A stretch of DNA of 64,000 nucleotides, taken from positions 1-64,000 of the forward strand of contig NZ_QKKX01000076.1 in assembly GCF_003434305.1 (NCBI RefSeq), read 5' to 3'. The stretch is from Micromonospora sp. MW-13. Lineage in GTDB: Bacteria > Actinomycetota > Actinomycetes > Mycobacteriales > Micromonosporaceae. The stretch's first letter is position 1. The number at the start of each line of letters is the position of its first letter. A program made the translations under genes and the position numbers. The notes under the pieces were generated by a model that searched no databases, was not told the DNA's origin, and saw only the letters and a program-made list of their open reading frames with translations. This document shows positions 1-8,468 of this stretch, one piece after another.

Positions 1-483
1 CGGGGTGGCCTCGACCGCGGTGGGGTCCGGGCCGGTCGGCCGCGGGGCGGTGTCGGCCGGCGGGGCCGGGATGACCGGCTCGGGCCGGGTTCCCGGGGCC
101 GGGTCGGGGTCGACGCGGGTGGGCTCCGGCGGGGCCGGCGCCTCGGCCGTCGGCCGGGAGTCGCCGACCGGGGTGGTCGCGTCGGGAGCGTCGCCGACCG
201 GGGCGCCGGCGGAACCGGCCGGGTCGGGGGCGTCACCCGCCGGGGTGGCGGCCTCCGTCGGGTCTGCGACGGGCACCGCCGTCGCGGCGGACGTGCCCTG
301 CGGGGCTGCGAACGGCACCTCCGCGTCGGCGGGCGGCTCGGCGGCGCCGCGCGGGTCCGGCGCGGCGGGCGACGGTTCGGGGGAGGGGGGCGACTCGCCG
401 GCGACGGTCGGATCCTGGTCCCGGTCGGCGGCCGGGGTGCCCCCGTCGGCCGGTCGATCTGCTCCCGGCTGCGGGTGCGGCAT
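1..483 (-). CDS. Pro/Ala/Asp-rich protein, N-terminal part (runs off the left edge)
   Basis: The minus strand is open from an ATG at 483 to the window edge (161 codons) with nearly every third position G or C, which supports real coding. A strong ribosome-binding site (GAGAGGAG) lies 8-9 bases before the ATG. The visible part is low complexity: Pro, Ala, Asp, Glu, Gly and Thr with PD/PT/AP runs, no hydrophobic segment and no recognisable domain. It probably is a disordered N-terminal region of a longer protein whose domain lies outside the window. The gene is divergent from the radical SAM gene at 647. Function not recognised. Confidence 0.7.
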   Translation of the reverse strand, partial: MPHPQPGADRPADGGTPAADRDQDPTVAGESPPSPEPSPAAPDPRGAAEPPADAEVPFAAPQGTSAATAVPVADPTEAATPAGDAPDPAGSAGAPVGDAPDATTPVGDSRPTAEAPAPPEPTRVDPDPAPGTRPEPVIPAPPADTAPRPTGPDPTAVEATP

Positions 484-646
484 CGCGGCAATCTCCTCTC
501 GCGCCGGTCCGAGGTTAGTACCGGCGTGCCACCGACGGCGATCCGCCCGCGTCCCGGGCGGCGGGCCCGGTCCTCCCCGGGGCGGGACCGGACGCGCGGC
601 GGATGCGACGCGGCGGCCGGTGGACGGACGCGTACCCTTGGGCATC

Positions 647-2638
647 ATGAGCGTCCCGTCCACCACCCCGCGCCCCGCCGCGGCCAACTCCGTCTGGCCC
701 CGGCTGGAGCCGCTGCTGCCCCAGGTGACCAAGCCCATCCAGTACGTCGGTGGCGAGCTGGGCGCGGTGGTCAAGGACTGGGACGCGGCGACCGTCCGCT
801 GGGCGTTGATGTACCCCGACGCGTACGAGGTCGGGCTGCCCAACCAGGGCGTGCAGATCCTGTACGAGGTCCTCAACGAGCTGCCCGACGTGCTCGCCGA
901 GCGGACGTACGCGGTCTGGCCCGACCTGGAGAAGCTGATGCGCGCGCACGGCGTGCCGCAGTTCACCGTCGACGCCCACCGCGCGGTGCGCGACTTCGAC
1001 GTGTTCGGTGTCTCCTTCTCCACCGAGCTGGGCTACACCAACCTGCTCACCGCGATCGACCTGGCCGGCATCCCGCTGTTCGCGGCGGACCGCACCGACG
1101 CCGACCCGGTGATCGTGGCCGGCGGGCACGCCGCGTTCAACCCGGAGCCGATCGCCGACTTCGTCGACGCCGCCGTGCTCGGCGACGGCGAGGAGGCGGT
1201 CCTGGAGATCACCACGATCGTCCGGGAGTGGAAGGCCGAGGGCTCCCCGGGCGGGCGCGACGAGCTGCTGCTGCGGCTGGCCCGCACCGAGAGCGTCTAC
1301 GTGCCGCGCTTCTACGACGTGGACTACCTGCCCGACGGGCGGATCCAGCGGGTCGTGCCGAACCGGGCGGACGTGCCGTTCCGGGTGCACAAGCGCACGA
1401 CGATGGACCTGGACGCCTGGCCGTACCCGAAGAAGCCCCTGGTCCCGCTCGCCGAGACCGTGCACGAGCGGTACGCGGTGGAGATCTTCCGGGGCTGCAC
1501 CCGGGGCTGCCGGTTCTGCCAGGCCGGCATGATCACCCGGCCGGTCCGGGAACGGTCGATCACCACGGTGGGGCAGATGGTGCAGCAGGGGCTGGAGTTC
1601 TCCGGCTTCCACGAGGTGGGCCTGCTGTCGCTGTCCTCGGCCGACCACTCCGAGATCGGCGACATGTGCTCCGGCCTGGCCGAGCAGTACGCGGGCACCA
1701 ACGTGTCGCTGTCGCTGCCGTCGACCCGGGTGGACGCGTTCAACATCGACCTGGCCCAGGAGTTGTCCCGCAACGGGCGGCGCACCGGCCTGACCTTCGC
1801 CCCCGAGGGCGGGTCGGAGCGGATCCGCAAGGTGATCAACAAGATGGTGTCGGAGGAGGACCTCATCCGCACCGTCGTCACCGCGTACACCAACGGCTGG
1901 CGGCAGGTGAAGCTCTACTTCATGTGCGGCCTGCCCACCGAGACGGACTCCGACGTGCTCCAGATCGCCCGGATGGCCCACGAGGTCATCAAGGCGGGCC
2001 GGGCCGCCACCGGCTCGAAGGACATCCGCTGCACGGTCTCCATCGGCGGGTTCGTGCCGAAGCCGCACACCCCGTTCCAGTGGGCGGCGATGGAGCGGCC
2101 GGAGGTCATCGACCACCGGCTGAAGCTGCTCAAGCAGGAGATCAACTCGGACCGCTCGCTCGGCCGGGCGATCGGCTTCCGCTACCACGACGGCGAGCCG
2201 TCGCTGATCGAGGGCCTGCTCAGCCGCGGCGACCGCCGGGTCGGCGCGGTGATCCGCCGGGTCTGGGAGAACGGCGGCCGGTTCGACGGCTGGAGCGAGC
2301 ACTTCTCGTACCAGCGCTGGGTGGACGCCGCCGCCGAGGTGCTGCCGGCCTTCGGCGTGGACCTGGACTGGTACACCACCCGGGAGCGCGACGAGCTGGA
2401 GGTCCTGCCCTGGGACCACCTGGACTCGGGCCTGGACAAGGACTGGCTCTGGCAGGACTGGCAGGACTCGCTGTCCGAGTACGAGCAGGACGACTGCCGG
2501 TGGACCCCGTGCTTCGACTGCGGGGTCTGCCCGTCCATGGACACCGAGATCCAGATCGGCCCGACGGGCAAGAAGCTGCTCCCGCTCACCCCGATCAACG
2601 GCGCCGGCATGAAGGTGCCCACCCCCACCCACCCCTGA
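647..2638 (+). CDS. B12-binding radical SAM protein, TIGR03960 family
   Basis: 663 residues. The N-terminal half resembles a cobalamin-binding fold and is followed by a radical SAM core with the 4Fe-4S cysteines C284, C288 and C291 (motif CTRGCRFC). The C-terminus has a cysteine-rich patch around residues 616-628 (C-x4-C-x2-C-x2-C), typical of the family. The substrate is not established; the family is nearly always encoded next to a TIGR03936 protein, as here, and near rne/rplU in actinobacteria. The frame is open upstream to the window edge, but ATG 647 starts the conserved protein and the upstream part is antisense to the neighbouring gene. A TACCCT box 8 bases before ATG suggests a leaderless or very short leader. 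Confidence 0.9.
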   Translation: MSVPSTTPRPAAANSVWPRLEPLLPQVTKPIQYVGGELGAVVKDWDAATVRWALMYPDAYEVGLPNQGVQILYEVLNELPDVLAERTYAVWPDLEKLMRAHGVPQFTVDAHRAVRDFDVFGVSFSTELGYTNLLTAIDLAGIPLFAADRTDADPVIVAGGHAAFNPEPIADFVDAAVLGDGEEAVLEITTIVREWKAEGSPGGRDELLLRLARTESVYVPRFYDVDYLPDGRIQRVVPNRADVPFRVHKRTTMDLDAWPYPKKPLVPLAETVHERYAVEIFRGCTRGCRFCQAGMITRPVRERSITTVGQMVQQGLEFSGFHEVGLLSLSSADHSEIGDMCSGLAEQYAGTNVSLSLPSTRVDAFNIDLAQELSRNGRRTGLTFAPEGGSERIRKVINKMVSEEDLIRTVVTAYTNGWRQVKLYFMCGLPTETDSDVLQIARMAHEVIKAGRAATGSKDIRCTVSIGGFVPKPHTPFQWAAMERPEVIDHRLKLLKQEINSDRSLGRAIGFRYHDGEPSLIEGLLSRGDRRVGAVIRRVWENGGRFDGWSEHFSYQRWVDAAAEVLPAFGVDLDWYTTRERDELEVLPWDHLDSGLDKDWLWQDWQDSLSEYEQDDCRWTPCFDCGVCPSMDTEIQIGPTGKKLLPLTPINGAGMKVPTPTHP

Positions 2639-2739
2639 CCCACGGCCGGCCCTGTCGCCCGCTGCGTTGACCAGGTAGGTGTCGTCACGGTCACGGCGTG
2701 TCGGCGACGGCACCCGCCCGACCAACCGGTTCTGAGTCC

Positions 2740-2755
2740 GAGGAGCACGACGATC
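2740..2755 (+). promoter_or_regulatory. Ribosome-binding site deciding an ATC start
   Basis: GAGGAG at 2740-2745 is followed by 7 bases and then ATC at 2753. No ATG, GTG or TTG occurs in this frame between the previous gene and codon 73 of the conserved protein, so this is the best initiation site. Confidence 0.5.
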
Positions 2756-3523
2756 AGCAGGAAACCACAGCCGGAGGGCGGCCAGGCCCCGGTCGTCCAG
2801 CGTGTCCGGATCCGGTACGCCAAGCGTGGACCGCTGCGGTTCACCTCGCACCGCGACTTCGCCCGTGCCTTCGAGCGGGCGCTGCGCCGGGCGGGCGTAC
2901 CGATCGCCTTCTCGCAGGGCTTCACCCCACATCCCAAGATCTCCTACGCCAGTGCCGCCCCGACCGGCGTGGCCAGCGAGGCGGAGTACCTCGAGATCGG
3001 GCTCCGCGAGCCGGTCGACCCGGAGCGGCTACGGGCCGCGCTGGACGCCGCCCTCTCGCCCGGCCTCGACGTCCTGGACGCCGTCGTCGCCTCCGGCGGC
3101 GGTCTTGCCGACCGGATCGAGGCGTCGCACTGGCGTATCGAGTTGCCGGAGGTCGACCCGGCCGTGCTGGGACGCGCGGTGGCCGCCTTCACCGCCGCCG
3201 AGGAGGTCCAGGTCGAGCGGCTGACCAAACAGGGACGGCGTACCTTCGACGCCCGTGCGGCAGTCATCAGCATCGATGTGATCGCCCCTCTGCGGACGCC
3301 TTCCGGGGCCGCGGCCGTACCGTGTGCGATACTCGAACTGGTCGTCCGGCAGGTCACCCCGTCCGTACGACCCGATGACGTCCTTTCCGGCCTCCGCGCG
3401 GTGGCCGACCTGGAGCCGCCGGTGTCACCGAGGGTGATCCGGCTGGCGCAGGGCACGTTGACCGCGCAGGGCGCGATCGTGGATCCGTTGGACGCGGATC
3501 GCGACGGGGCAGCCATCGTATGA
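2753..3523 (+). CDS. TIGR03936 / DUF2344 radical SAM-associated protein
   Basis: About 256 residues if read from ATC 2753. The family-typical N-terminal segment (RIRYAKRGPLRFTSHRDF, then GFTPHPKISYA) lies entirely upstream of the first conventional in-frame start, so starting at the internal GTG near 2969 would delete a conserved quarter of the protein. Homologues I recall begin M-(S/A)-R-K-P-Q-P; here the matching codons are ATC-AGC-AGG-AAA, preceded by a well-placed GAGGAG. An alternative is CTG at 2732. The protein is the fixed partner of the upstream radical SAM protein; its biochemical role is unknown. The unusual start may be genuine or a single-base error. Confidence 0.8.
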   Translation: MSRKPQPEGGQAPVVQRVRIRYAKRGPLRFTSHRDFARAFERALRRAGVPIAFSQGFTPHPKISYASAAPTGVASEAEYLEIGLREPVDPERLRAALDAALSPGLDVLDAVVASGGGLADRIEASHWRIELPEVDPAVLGRAVAAFTAAEEVQVERLTKQGRRTFDARAAVISIDVIAPLRTPSGAAAVPCAILELVVRQVTPSVRPDDVLSGLRAVADLEPPVSPRVIRLAQGTLTAQGAIVDPLDADRDGAAIV

Positions 3524-3528
3524 GCGTT

Positions 3529-3541
3529 GACCGTCGGTCAG
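3529..3541 (+). promoter_or_regulatory. Small palindrome in the rne leader
   Basis: TGACCgtcGGTCA, 5-bp arms, directly after the stop of the TIGR03936 gene and about 120 bases before rne. It could be an operator or part of a promoter; no further support. Confidence 0.2.
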
Positions 3542-3661
3542 CGTTCAGGCAGGCAGACTTCGGCGGTCGCGCACCTCGCGCGCCCGGCGGAAACACTTTT
3601 GCGGCGACCCTGCGTGGCAGCGCTCAACCGCGCCCGGGGCAGCCAGAACTGGAGAACGTCC

Positions 3662-6600
3662 ATGCTCGAGAACGAGCCCGAGGGCGGCGAACGGACCGGT
3701 TCACAGCCGGCCGGCGAGACCGCTGACCGCACCACCACCGACGCCGGTGGCACCGTCACCGGCGCCGCCGAGGGTGCCGCCCCGGTCGGCGGCCCCACCG
3801 CCGCCCAGCAGGCGCCCGGTGGGGAACCGGCCACCGAGGCGCCGGCCACCCCGCCCCGTAAGCGGGCCACCCGGCGGCGGGCCGCCCCGCTGAACCAGCC
3901 GGAGCGGACCGACGCGCCGGTGGAGGCGTCCACCTCCGCCGGCTCGACCAGCGGCGAGGCCCCCCAGGCCGAGGTCTTCGCCCCGATCGCCGGTGAGCTG
4001 GAGGAGGCCCCGAAGACGCCGCGCCGCCGCCGCAAGGCGACCCCGGCGAAGGCGGCGGAGGCAGCGGAGGAACCGGTCGTCGCGGCCGGCGCGGTGGAGG
4101 CGTCCGCCGAGGTCGTACCCCCGGTGAAGGTGACCCGGACCCGCCGCCGCAAGGCCACCGCGCCCGCGGCGGAGGCCCCGGCCGAGCCCACCGTGGAGGC
4201 GGCCACCGCCCCGGCGGAGGCGTCGTCCGCGCCCGCCGCCGACCGGACCACGTCCGCGCCCGAGCCGGCCGAGGCGCCGGTCGACGGCGCGGCGCCGGCC
4301 GAGGAGGAGGCCGACGAGGCCGCCCGGGCCGCCGAGGCGCAGGCCGACCGCCCGGCCACCGCCGGCACCCGGTCCAGGGGCGCGCAGAGGCGTGCCGGGG
4401 AGGTCCCGCCCGGCGTGGCCGTGCCCGCCGGGCCGCCGGCCAGGACGGCCGAGCCCGTCGAGGCGGCCGAGCCGGCCGAGGCGACCGAGCCAGCTGAGCC
4501 GAAGACCCGGCGGCGTCGGGCCGCGCTCTCCGCGCCGACCGTGCTCTTCATGGCCCCCCAGCCGGAGGAGACCCCGGTCGTCCGGGTCGTGGTGCCCGTC
4601 GTGACCGAGGAGGAGCCGGCCGAGGAGCCGGTCGAGCCGACCCGCCGGCGTCGCCGCGGTCGCCGCGAGGCCGAGCCGGCCGAGGCCGTCGAGGTGGCGG
4701 AGGCCGTCGAGGAGCCCGCCGTCGAGGAGGCCGACGAGGCCGCCGAGGGCGAAGAGGACGAGGACGAGGACGAGACCGCCGCCGGCCGTCGGCGCCGCCG
4801 GCGTGGCCGCCGGGGCCGGGGCCGGGGCAAGGGTGGCGCGGAAGACTCCGACGACGAGGACGCCGAGGAGGCGGCCCAGGCCGAGGAGGAGGCCGCCGAG
4901 GCTGAGGCTGAGGCCGAGGGGGACGAGGACGAGGGCGAGGAGAACGGGGACGGGGACGGGCTGACCCGGCGCCGCCGCCGTCGTCGGCGGCGGGGCGCCG
5001 GGGAGAACGACGGAGGGGCCGACGACGGCGTGCCCACCGTCGTGAAGATCCGCGAGCCGCGCAAGGCCGTCGACGAGGTGCAGGGCGTCTCCGGGTCGAC
5101 CCGGCTGGAGGCGAAGCGGCAGCGCCGCCGCGACGGCCGGGAGCAGCGGCGGACCCGTCCGCCGATCCTCAGCGAGTCGGAGTTCCTGGCCCGCCGCGAG
5201 GCGGTCGACCGGGTGATGGCGGTGCGCCAGCGCGGCGACCGCACCCAGATCGCCGTTCTGGAGGACGGCGTGCTGGTCGAGCACTACGTCACCCGCAACT
5301 CCTCCGGCACGATGGCCGGCAACGTCTACCTCGGCAAGGTGCAGAACGTCCTGCCGAGCATGGAGGCGGCCTTCGTCGACGTGGGCCGGGGTCGCAACGC
5401 CGTGCTGTACGCGGGCGAGGTGAACTGGGACACCACGGGCCTGGAGGGTCGGGCCCGCTCGATCGAGCACGCCCTCAAGTCCGGCGACTCGGTGCTGGTG
5501 CAGGTCACCAAGGACCCGATCGGGCACAAGGGCGCCCGGCTGACCAGCCACATCGCCCTGTCCGGCCGGCACCTGGTGTACGTGCCGAACGGCAACGCCT
5601 CCGGCATCAGCCGCAAGCTGCCCGACACCGAGCGCAAGCGGCTGCGCGACGTGCTCAAGAAGCTGGTCCCCGACGGCGCGGGCGTGATCGTCCGGACCGC
5701 CGCCGAGGGGGCGAGCGAGGACGAGCTGGCCCGCGACGTCAAGCGGCTCCAGGCCCAGTGGGAGGACATCCAGGCCAAGGCGGCCGAGGGCGGCGCCCCG
5801 GTGCTGCTCTACGAGGAGCCGGACCTGGTCATCCGGGTCGTGCGGGACCTGTTCAACGAGGACTTCCGCGAGCTGGTGATCGAGGGCGACGAGTCGTACG
5901 GGATGGTCGATTCGTACCTTTCGCACGTCTCGCCGGACCTGGTCGACCGGGTGCGCCGGTACGTCGGCACCAGCGACGTGTTCGCCGAGTACCGGATCGA
6001 CGAGCAGATCCTCAAGGGTCTGGACCGGAAGGTCTTCCTGCCCTCCGGCGGTCACCTGGTGATCGACCGGACCGAGGCGATGACCGTGGTCGACGTCAAC
6101 ACCGGCAAGTACACCGGCGCGGGCGGCAACCTGGAGGAGACGGTCACCCGCAACAACCTGGAGGCGGCGGAGGAGATCGTCCGCCAGCTCCGGCTGCGGG
6201 ACATCGGCGGCATCGTGGTGATCGACTTCATCGACATGGTGCTGGAGTCGAACCGCGAGCTGGTGCTGCGTCGGCTCACCGAGTGCCTGGGCCGGGACCG
6301 CACCAAGCACCAGGTCACCGAGATCACCTCGCTGGGCCTGGTGCAGATGACCCGCAAGCGGATCGGCGCGGGGCTGCTGGAGGCGTTCAGCGAGACCTGC
6401 GACTGCTGCAAGGGCCGTGGCGTGGTCATCCACACCGAGCCGGTGCCGGAGAAGCCGCGTTCCGGGGGCGCGGGGGAGAAGGTCAAGGCGGTCGCCTCGG
6501 CCGTCACCACCCCCGCCCCGGCCGAGCAGGTCGGTGGGGCACCGTCGCGGCGGCGGGCCCGCAAGAGCGCCACGCCGGAGCGCGCGGTGGTCGAGGTGGC

Positions 6601-6862
6601 CGAGGTGACCGAGGCTCCCGAGGTGCCGGGTGCGAGCGCGGACGCCGAGTACCACGACACCATGGGCTACGACCTGTCCCGGTACGAGGCGGACACGGCT
6701 GCCGCGCCGGCCGTGCTGGACAGCCAGCAGGGCGAGTCCGCCCGGCTGGCCGGGGCCGACGACCCGGACGCCCTGGGCGACGAGGCCGACGGCGACAACG
6801 AGGGCGGTGTCGGCCGGCGCCGGTCCCGCCGGGGCGGTACCCGGCGGCGCACCCGCCCGTGA
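3662..6862 (+). CDS. rne: Ribonuclease E/G (Rne/Rng family)
   Basis: 1066 residues. Start ATG 3662 follows GGAGAACGTCC; the frame is open 45 codons further up but without a site. Residues 1-530 are disordered, alternating Ala/Glu/Pro stretches with basic RRRR patches and acidic EEDEDEDE runs, a layout expected for RNA and protein contacts in actinobacterial RNase E. An S1-type RNA-binding region follows (about 545-620). The catalytic DNase I-like domain has D in DVNTGK (residue 811) and D in DFIDM (855). The zinc-link motif is CDCCKGRG at 913-920. The tail is basic (RRSRRGGTRRRTRP). It processes rRNA precursors and degrades mRNA. A strong hairpin lies just downstream. Confidence 0.95.
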   Translation: MLENEPEGGERTGSQPAGETADRTTTDAGGTVTGAAEGAAPVGGPTAAQQAPGGEPATEAPATPPRKRATRRRAAPLNQPERTDAPVEASTSAGSTSGEAPQAEVFAPIAGELEEAPKTPRRRRKATPAKAAEAAEEPVVAAGAVEASAEVVPPVKVTRTRRRKATAPAAEAPAEPTVEAATAPAEASSAPAADRTTSAPEPAEAPVDGAAPAEEEADEAARAAEAQADRPATAGTRSRGAQRRAGEVPPGVAVPAGPPARTAEPVEAAEPAEATEPAEPKTRRRRAALSAPTVLFMAPQPEETPVVRVVVPVVTEEEPAEEPVEPTRRRRRGRREAEPAEAVEVAEAVEEPAVEEADEAAEGEEDEDEDETAAGRRRRRRGRRGRGRGKGGAEDSDDEDAEEAAQAEEEAAEAEAEAEGDEDEGEENGDGDGLTRRRRRRRRRGAGENDGGADDGVPTVVKIREPRKAVDEVQGVSGSTRLEAKRQRRRDGREQRRTRPPILSESEFLARREAVDRVMAVRQRGDRTQIAVLEDGVLVEHYVTRNSSGTMAGNVYLGKVQNVLPSMEAAFVDVGRGRNAVLYAGEVNWDTTGLEGRARSIEHALKSGDSVLVQVTKDPIGHKGARLTSHIALSGRHLVYVPNGNASGISRKLPDTERKRLRDVLKKLVPDGAGVIVRTAAEGASEDELARDVKRLQAQWEDIQAKAAEGGAPVLLYEEPDLVIRVVRDLFNEDFRELVIEGDESYGMVDSYLSHVSPDLVDRVRRYVGTSDVFAEYRIDEQILKGLDRKVFLPSGGHLVIDRTEAMTVVDVNTGKYTGAGGNLEETVTRNNLEAAEEIVRQLRLRDIGGIVVIDFIDMVLESNRELVLRRLTECLGRDRTKHQVTEITSLGLVQMTRKRIGAGLLEAFSETCDCCKGRGVVIHTEPVPEKPRSGGAGEKVKAVASAVTTPAPAEQVGGAPSRRRARKSATPERAVVEVAEVTEAPEVPGASADAEYHDTMGYDLSRYEADTAAAPAVLDSQQGESARLAGADDPDALGDEADGDNEGGVGRRRSRRGGTRRRTRP

Positions 6863-6882
6863 CCGGCTGACCTCCCGCGCGT

Positions 6883-6933
6883 CCGACAGGGCCCCTCCCC
6901 CGGCAACAGCACCGGTGGGCGGGGCCCTGTCGG
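6883..6933 (+). terminator. Hairpin terminator after rne
   Basis: Perfect 13-bp arms CCGACAGGGCCCC (6883-6895) and GGGGCCCTGTCGG (6921-6933), 25-base loop, 20 bases after the rne stop. There is no T-tract, as is common in high-GC actinomycetes. Confidence 0.7.
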
Positions 6934-6950
6934 TCTTCCCGGCCCCGGTT

Positions 6951-6956
6951 AGGATC
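6951..6956 (+). promoter_or_regulatory. Probable -10 box of the lipoprotein gene
   Basis: TAGGAT about 28 bases before ATG 6984; no clear -35 box seen. Confidence 0.35.
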
Positions 6957-6983
6957 GGCCACCCCCCGGTCAGGAGAAGAAGA

Positions 6984-7502
6984 ATGCGTCGTCTGCTCGC
7001 CCTCACCGTCGCCGTGGCGGTCCTGTCCGCCGGGGCGGCCTGCTCCGCCGAGCGCTCCGGTTCCGAGCCCGGACCGAGCGGTTCACCGCCGGCGGCCGGG
7101 GCCACCCCGGGGGCGGCGGGAGCCGGGCCGGGCGCGGCCGGTGGGTCGCCCGGGCCGAGCGGGCCGGCCGGCGGGAACGGCCCGGAGGTCTGCGCCACCG
7201 CCCAGCAGGCCAGCGGCGCGGCGGTCCGCACGTACGTGGCGGAGCTGGGCCGGATGATCGGCGCGGTCGGGGCGAACGACAGCGCGACGGCGGAGGCCGC
7301 CCGGAAGCGGGCCGAGGCCGCGCTGGCCGGCTGGCGCACCGCGCTGCGGCAGCAGTCCGCCCGGGCCACCGACCCGCAGCTCAGGACGCTGCTGGCCGAC
7401 CTGGCCAGCGAGGTCGGCACCCTGGGCACCGACGTGGACGCGATCGACGAGGAGGAGCTGGACAAGCTCCAGCAGCGCCTCGACCAGCTCTGCGCCCGCT
7501 GA
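6984..7502 (+). CDS. Putative secreted lipoprotein
   Basis: 172 residues. Start ATG 6984 follows GGAGAAGAAG. Residues 1-20 form a lipoprotein-type signal peptide (MRRLL, hydrophobic core, AGAAC with Cys20); Gly at -3 is not the classic residue, so processing is likely but not certain. A Gly/Pro/Ser/Ala linker (about 25-65) leads to a helical domain of about 105 residues with two cysteines near its ends (C in EVCATAQ and C in DQLCAR) that could form a disulfide. The C-terminal half looks coiled (EEELDKLQQRLDQL). No known family recognised; probably anchored outside the membrane. Confidence 0.75.
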   Translation: MRRLLALTVAVAVLSAGAACSAERSGSEPGPSGSPPAAGATPGAAGAGPGAAGGSPGPSGPAGGNGPEVCATAQQASGAAVRTYVAELGRMIGAVGANDSATAEAARKRAEAALAGWRTALRQQSARATDPQLRTLLADLASEVGTLGTDVDAIDEEELDKLQQRLDQLCAR

Positions 7503-7507
7503 GGGGC

Positions 7508-7540
7508 GGGGCCTCTTCCGCACCGCCCGGAGAGGGGCCG
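7508..7540 (+). terminator. Possible terminator after the lipoprotein gene
   Basis: GGCCTCTTCCG and CGGAGAGGGGCC can pair around a short loop, directly after the stop codon. The stem is imperfect. Confidence 0.4.
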
Positions 7541-7543
7541 CCC

Positions 7544-7612
7544 GGTCCCGGTGGCCGCCAGCGCCCGTCCGGGTCCCGGTGGCCGCCCGCGTCCGTCCTG
7601 GTCCCGGTGACC
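7544..7612 (+). repeat. 28-bp tandem repeat, about 2.5 copies
   Basis: Copies at 7544-7571 and 7572-7599 both begin GGTCCCGGTGGCCGCC and differ at only three positions; a partial third copy is at 7600-7612. It lies just upstream of the rplU promoter. Period not a multiple of 3, so it is not coding. Confidence 0.7.
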
Positions 7613-7642
7613 GGCGGGAACGCCGGGAACGGGGAGCCCCGT

Positions 7643-7672
7643 TTGGGCGTGGGCCCGCCGATGGCGTAGGCT
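7643..7672 (+). promoter_or_regulatory. Promoter of rplU-rpmA
   Basis: TTGGGC (7643-7648), an 18-base spacer, TAGGCT (7667-7672). It would give a leader of about 115 bases before rplU, a plausible site for ribosomal-protein feedback control. Confidence 0.5.
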
Positions 7673-7793
7673 ATCTTGCGGCGCACTTTGGTGTGCCGAG
7701 TTCCCCCGTGCCCGCGCCGCCGTGCCTCTGCTACCCGGCGAGCCGCCGAGGGAACGACCGCCAGCAGCCTCAACGACAGGGAGTCCGCCTCCG

Positions 7794-8108
7794 ATGTACG
7801 CGATCGTCAAGACCGGCGGCAAGCAGTACAAGGTCGCCGAGGGCGACGTGATCGAGGTCGAGAAGCTCGCCGGTGCCCCCGGCGACGCGGTGAAGCTCAC
7901 CGCGGTGCTCCTCGTCGACGGTGACGACCTGGTGACCGACGCGACGAAGCTTGCCGATGTCGCGGTGTCCGGCGAGATCGCCGCGCACACCAAGGGCCCG
8001 AAGATCAAGATCCACAAGTTCAAGAACAAGACCGGCTACCACAAGCGCCAGGGTCACCGTCAGCCGCTGACCCAGGTCAAGGTGACCGGCATCTCCAGCG
8101 GGAAGTAG
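7794..8108 (+). CDS. rplU: 50S ribosomal protein L21
   Basis: 104 residues, the usual length. It starts MYAIVKTGGKQYKV and has the conserved C-terminal motif FKNKTGYHKRQGHRQP that contacts 23S rRNA. GGGAG lies 11 bases before ATG. It is the first gene of the rplU-rpmA pair; obg follows across a terminator. Confidence 0.98.
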   Translation: MYAIVKTGGKQYKVAEGDVIEVEKLAGAPGDAVKLTAVLLVDGDDLVTDATKLADVAVSGEIAAHTKGPKIKIHKFKNKTGYHKRQGHRQPLTQVKVTGISSGK

Positions 8109-8119
8109 GTCGTCCTCAG

Positions 8120-8374
8120 ATGGCTCACAAAAAGGGTGCGTCCAGCTCGCGCAACGGCCGTGATTCCGCGGCCCAGCGGCTCGGCGTGAAGCGCTTCGGT
8201 GGTCAGGTCGTCAGCGCGGGTGAGATCCTCATCCGGCAGCGTGGCACCAAGTTCCACCCCGGTGACCTGGTCGGCCGTGGTGGCGACGACACGCTCTTCG
8301 CGCTGGCCGCCGGCTCGGTCCAGTTCGGCACCAGGCGCGGTCGCAAGACCGTCAGCATCGTGCCGCAGCAGTAG
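8120..8374 (+). CDS. rpmA: 50S ribosomal protein L27
   Basis: 84 residues, 11 bases after rplU. It starts MAHKKGASSSRNGRDS, the flexible N-terminus that reaches the peptidyl-transferase centre, and needs no N-terminal cleavage (the Firmicute-type extension is absent). Conserved GTKFHPGDLVGRGGDDTLFA core. Only a weak AGTAGG site precedes it, consistent with translation coupled to rplU. Confidence 0.98.
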   Translation: MAHKKGASSSRNGRDSAAQRLGVKRFGGQVVSAGEILIRQRGTKFHPGDLVGRGGDDTLFALAAGSVQFGTRRGRKTVSIVPQQ

Positions 8375-8386
8375 TTCGAAGGCGTC

Positions 8387-8428
8387 GCGGGCCGCGGACC
8401 GGTAGGTCCCGGCCCGCTTTGCCTTTTT
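8387..8428 (+). terminator. Intrinsic terminator after rpmA
   Basis: GCGGGCC-gc-GGACC pairs with GGTCC-c-GGCCCGC around a GGTA loop and is followed by TTTGCCTTTTT. This is the most classical terminator in the window and separates rplU-rpmA from obg. Confidence 0.85.
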
Positions 8429-8468
8429 CTCGTACGCGCGGGCGCATCCCGCCGGAAGGATTGACGAC

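Noticed and set aside
2698..2960. A GTG-started frame (MSATAPARP...) before the TIGR03936 gene, suggesting a frameshift
   Set aside because: Third-position GC is poor in that frame and the protein loses family similarity; an ATC start with its own ribosome-binding site explains the region better.
515..8029. Very long open frames on the minus strand opposite the radical SAM and rne genes (up to 1442 codons)
   Set aside because: High GC makes stop codons rare; the third-position bias and recognised domains belong to the plus-strand genes.
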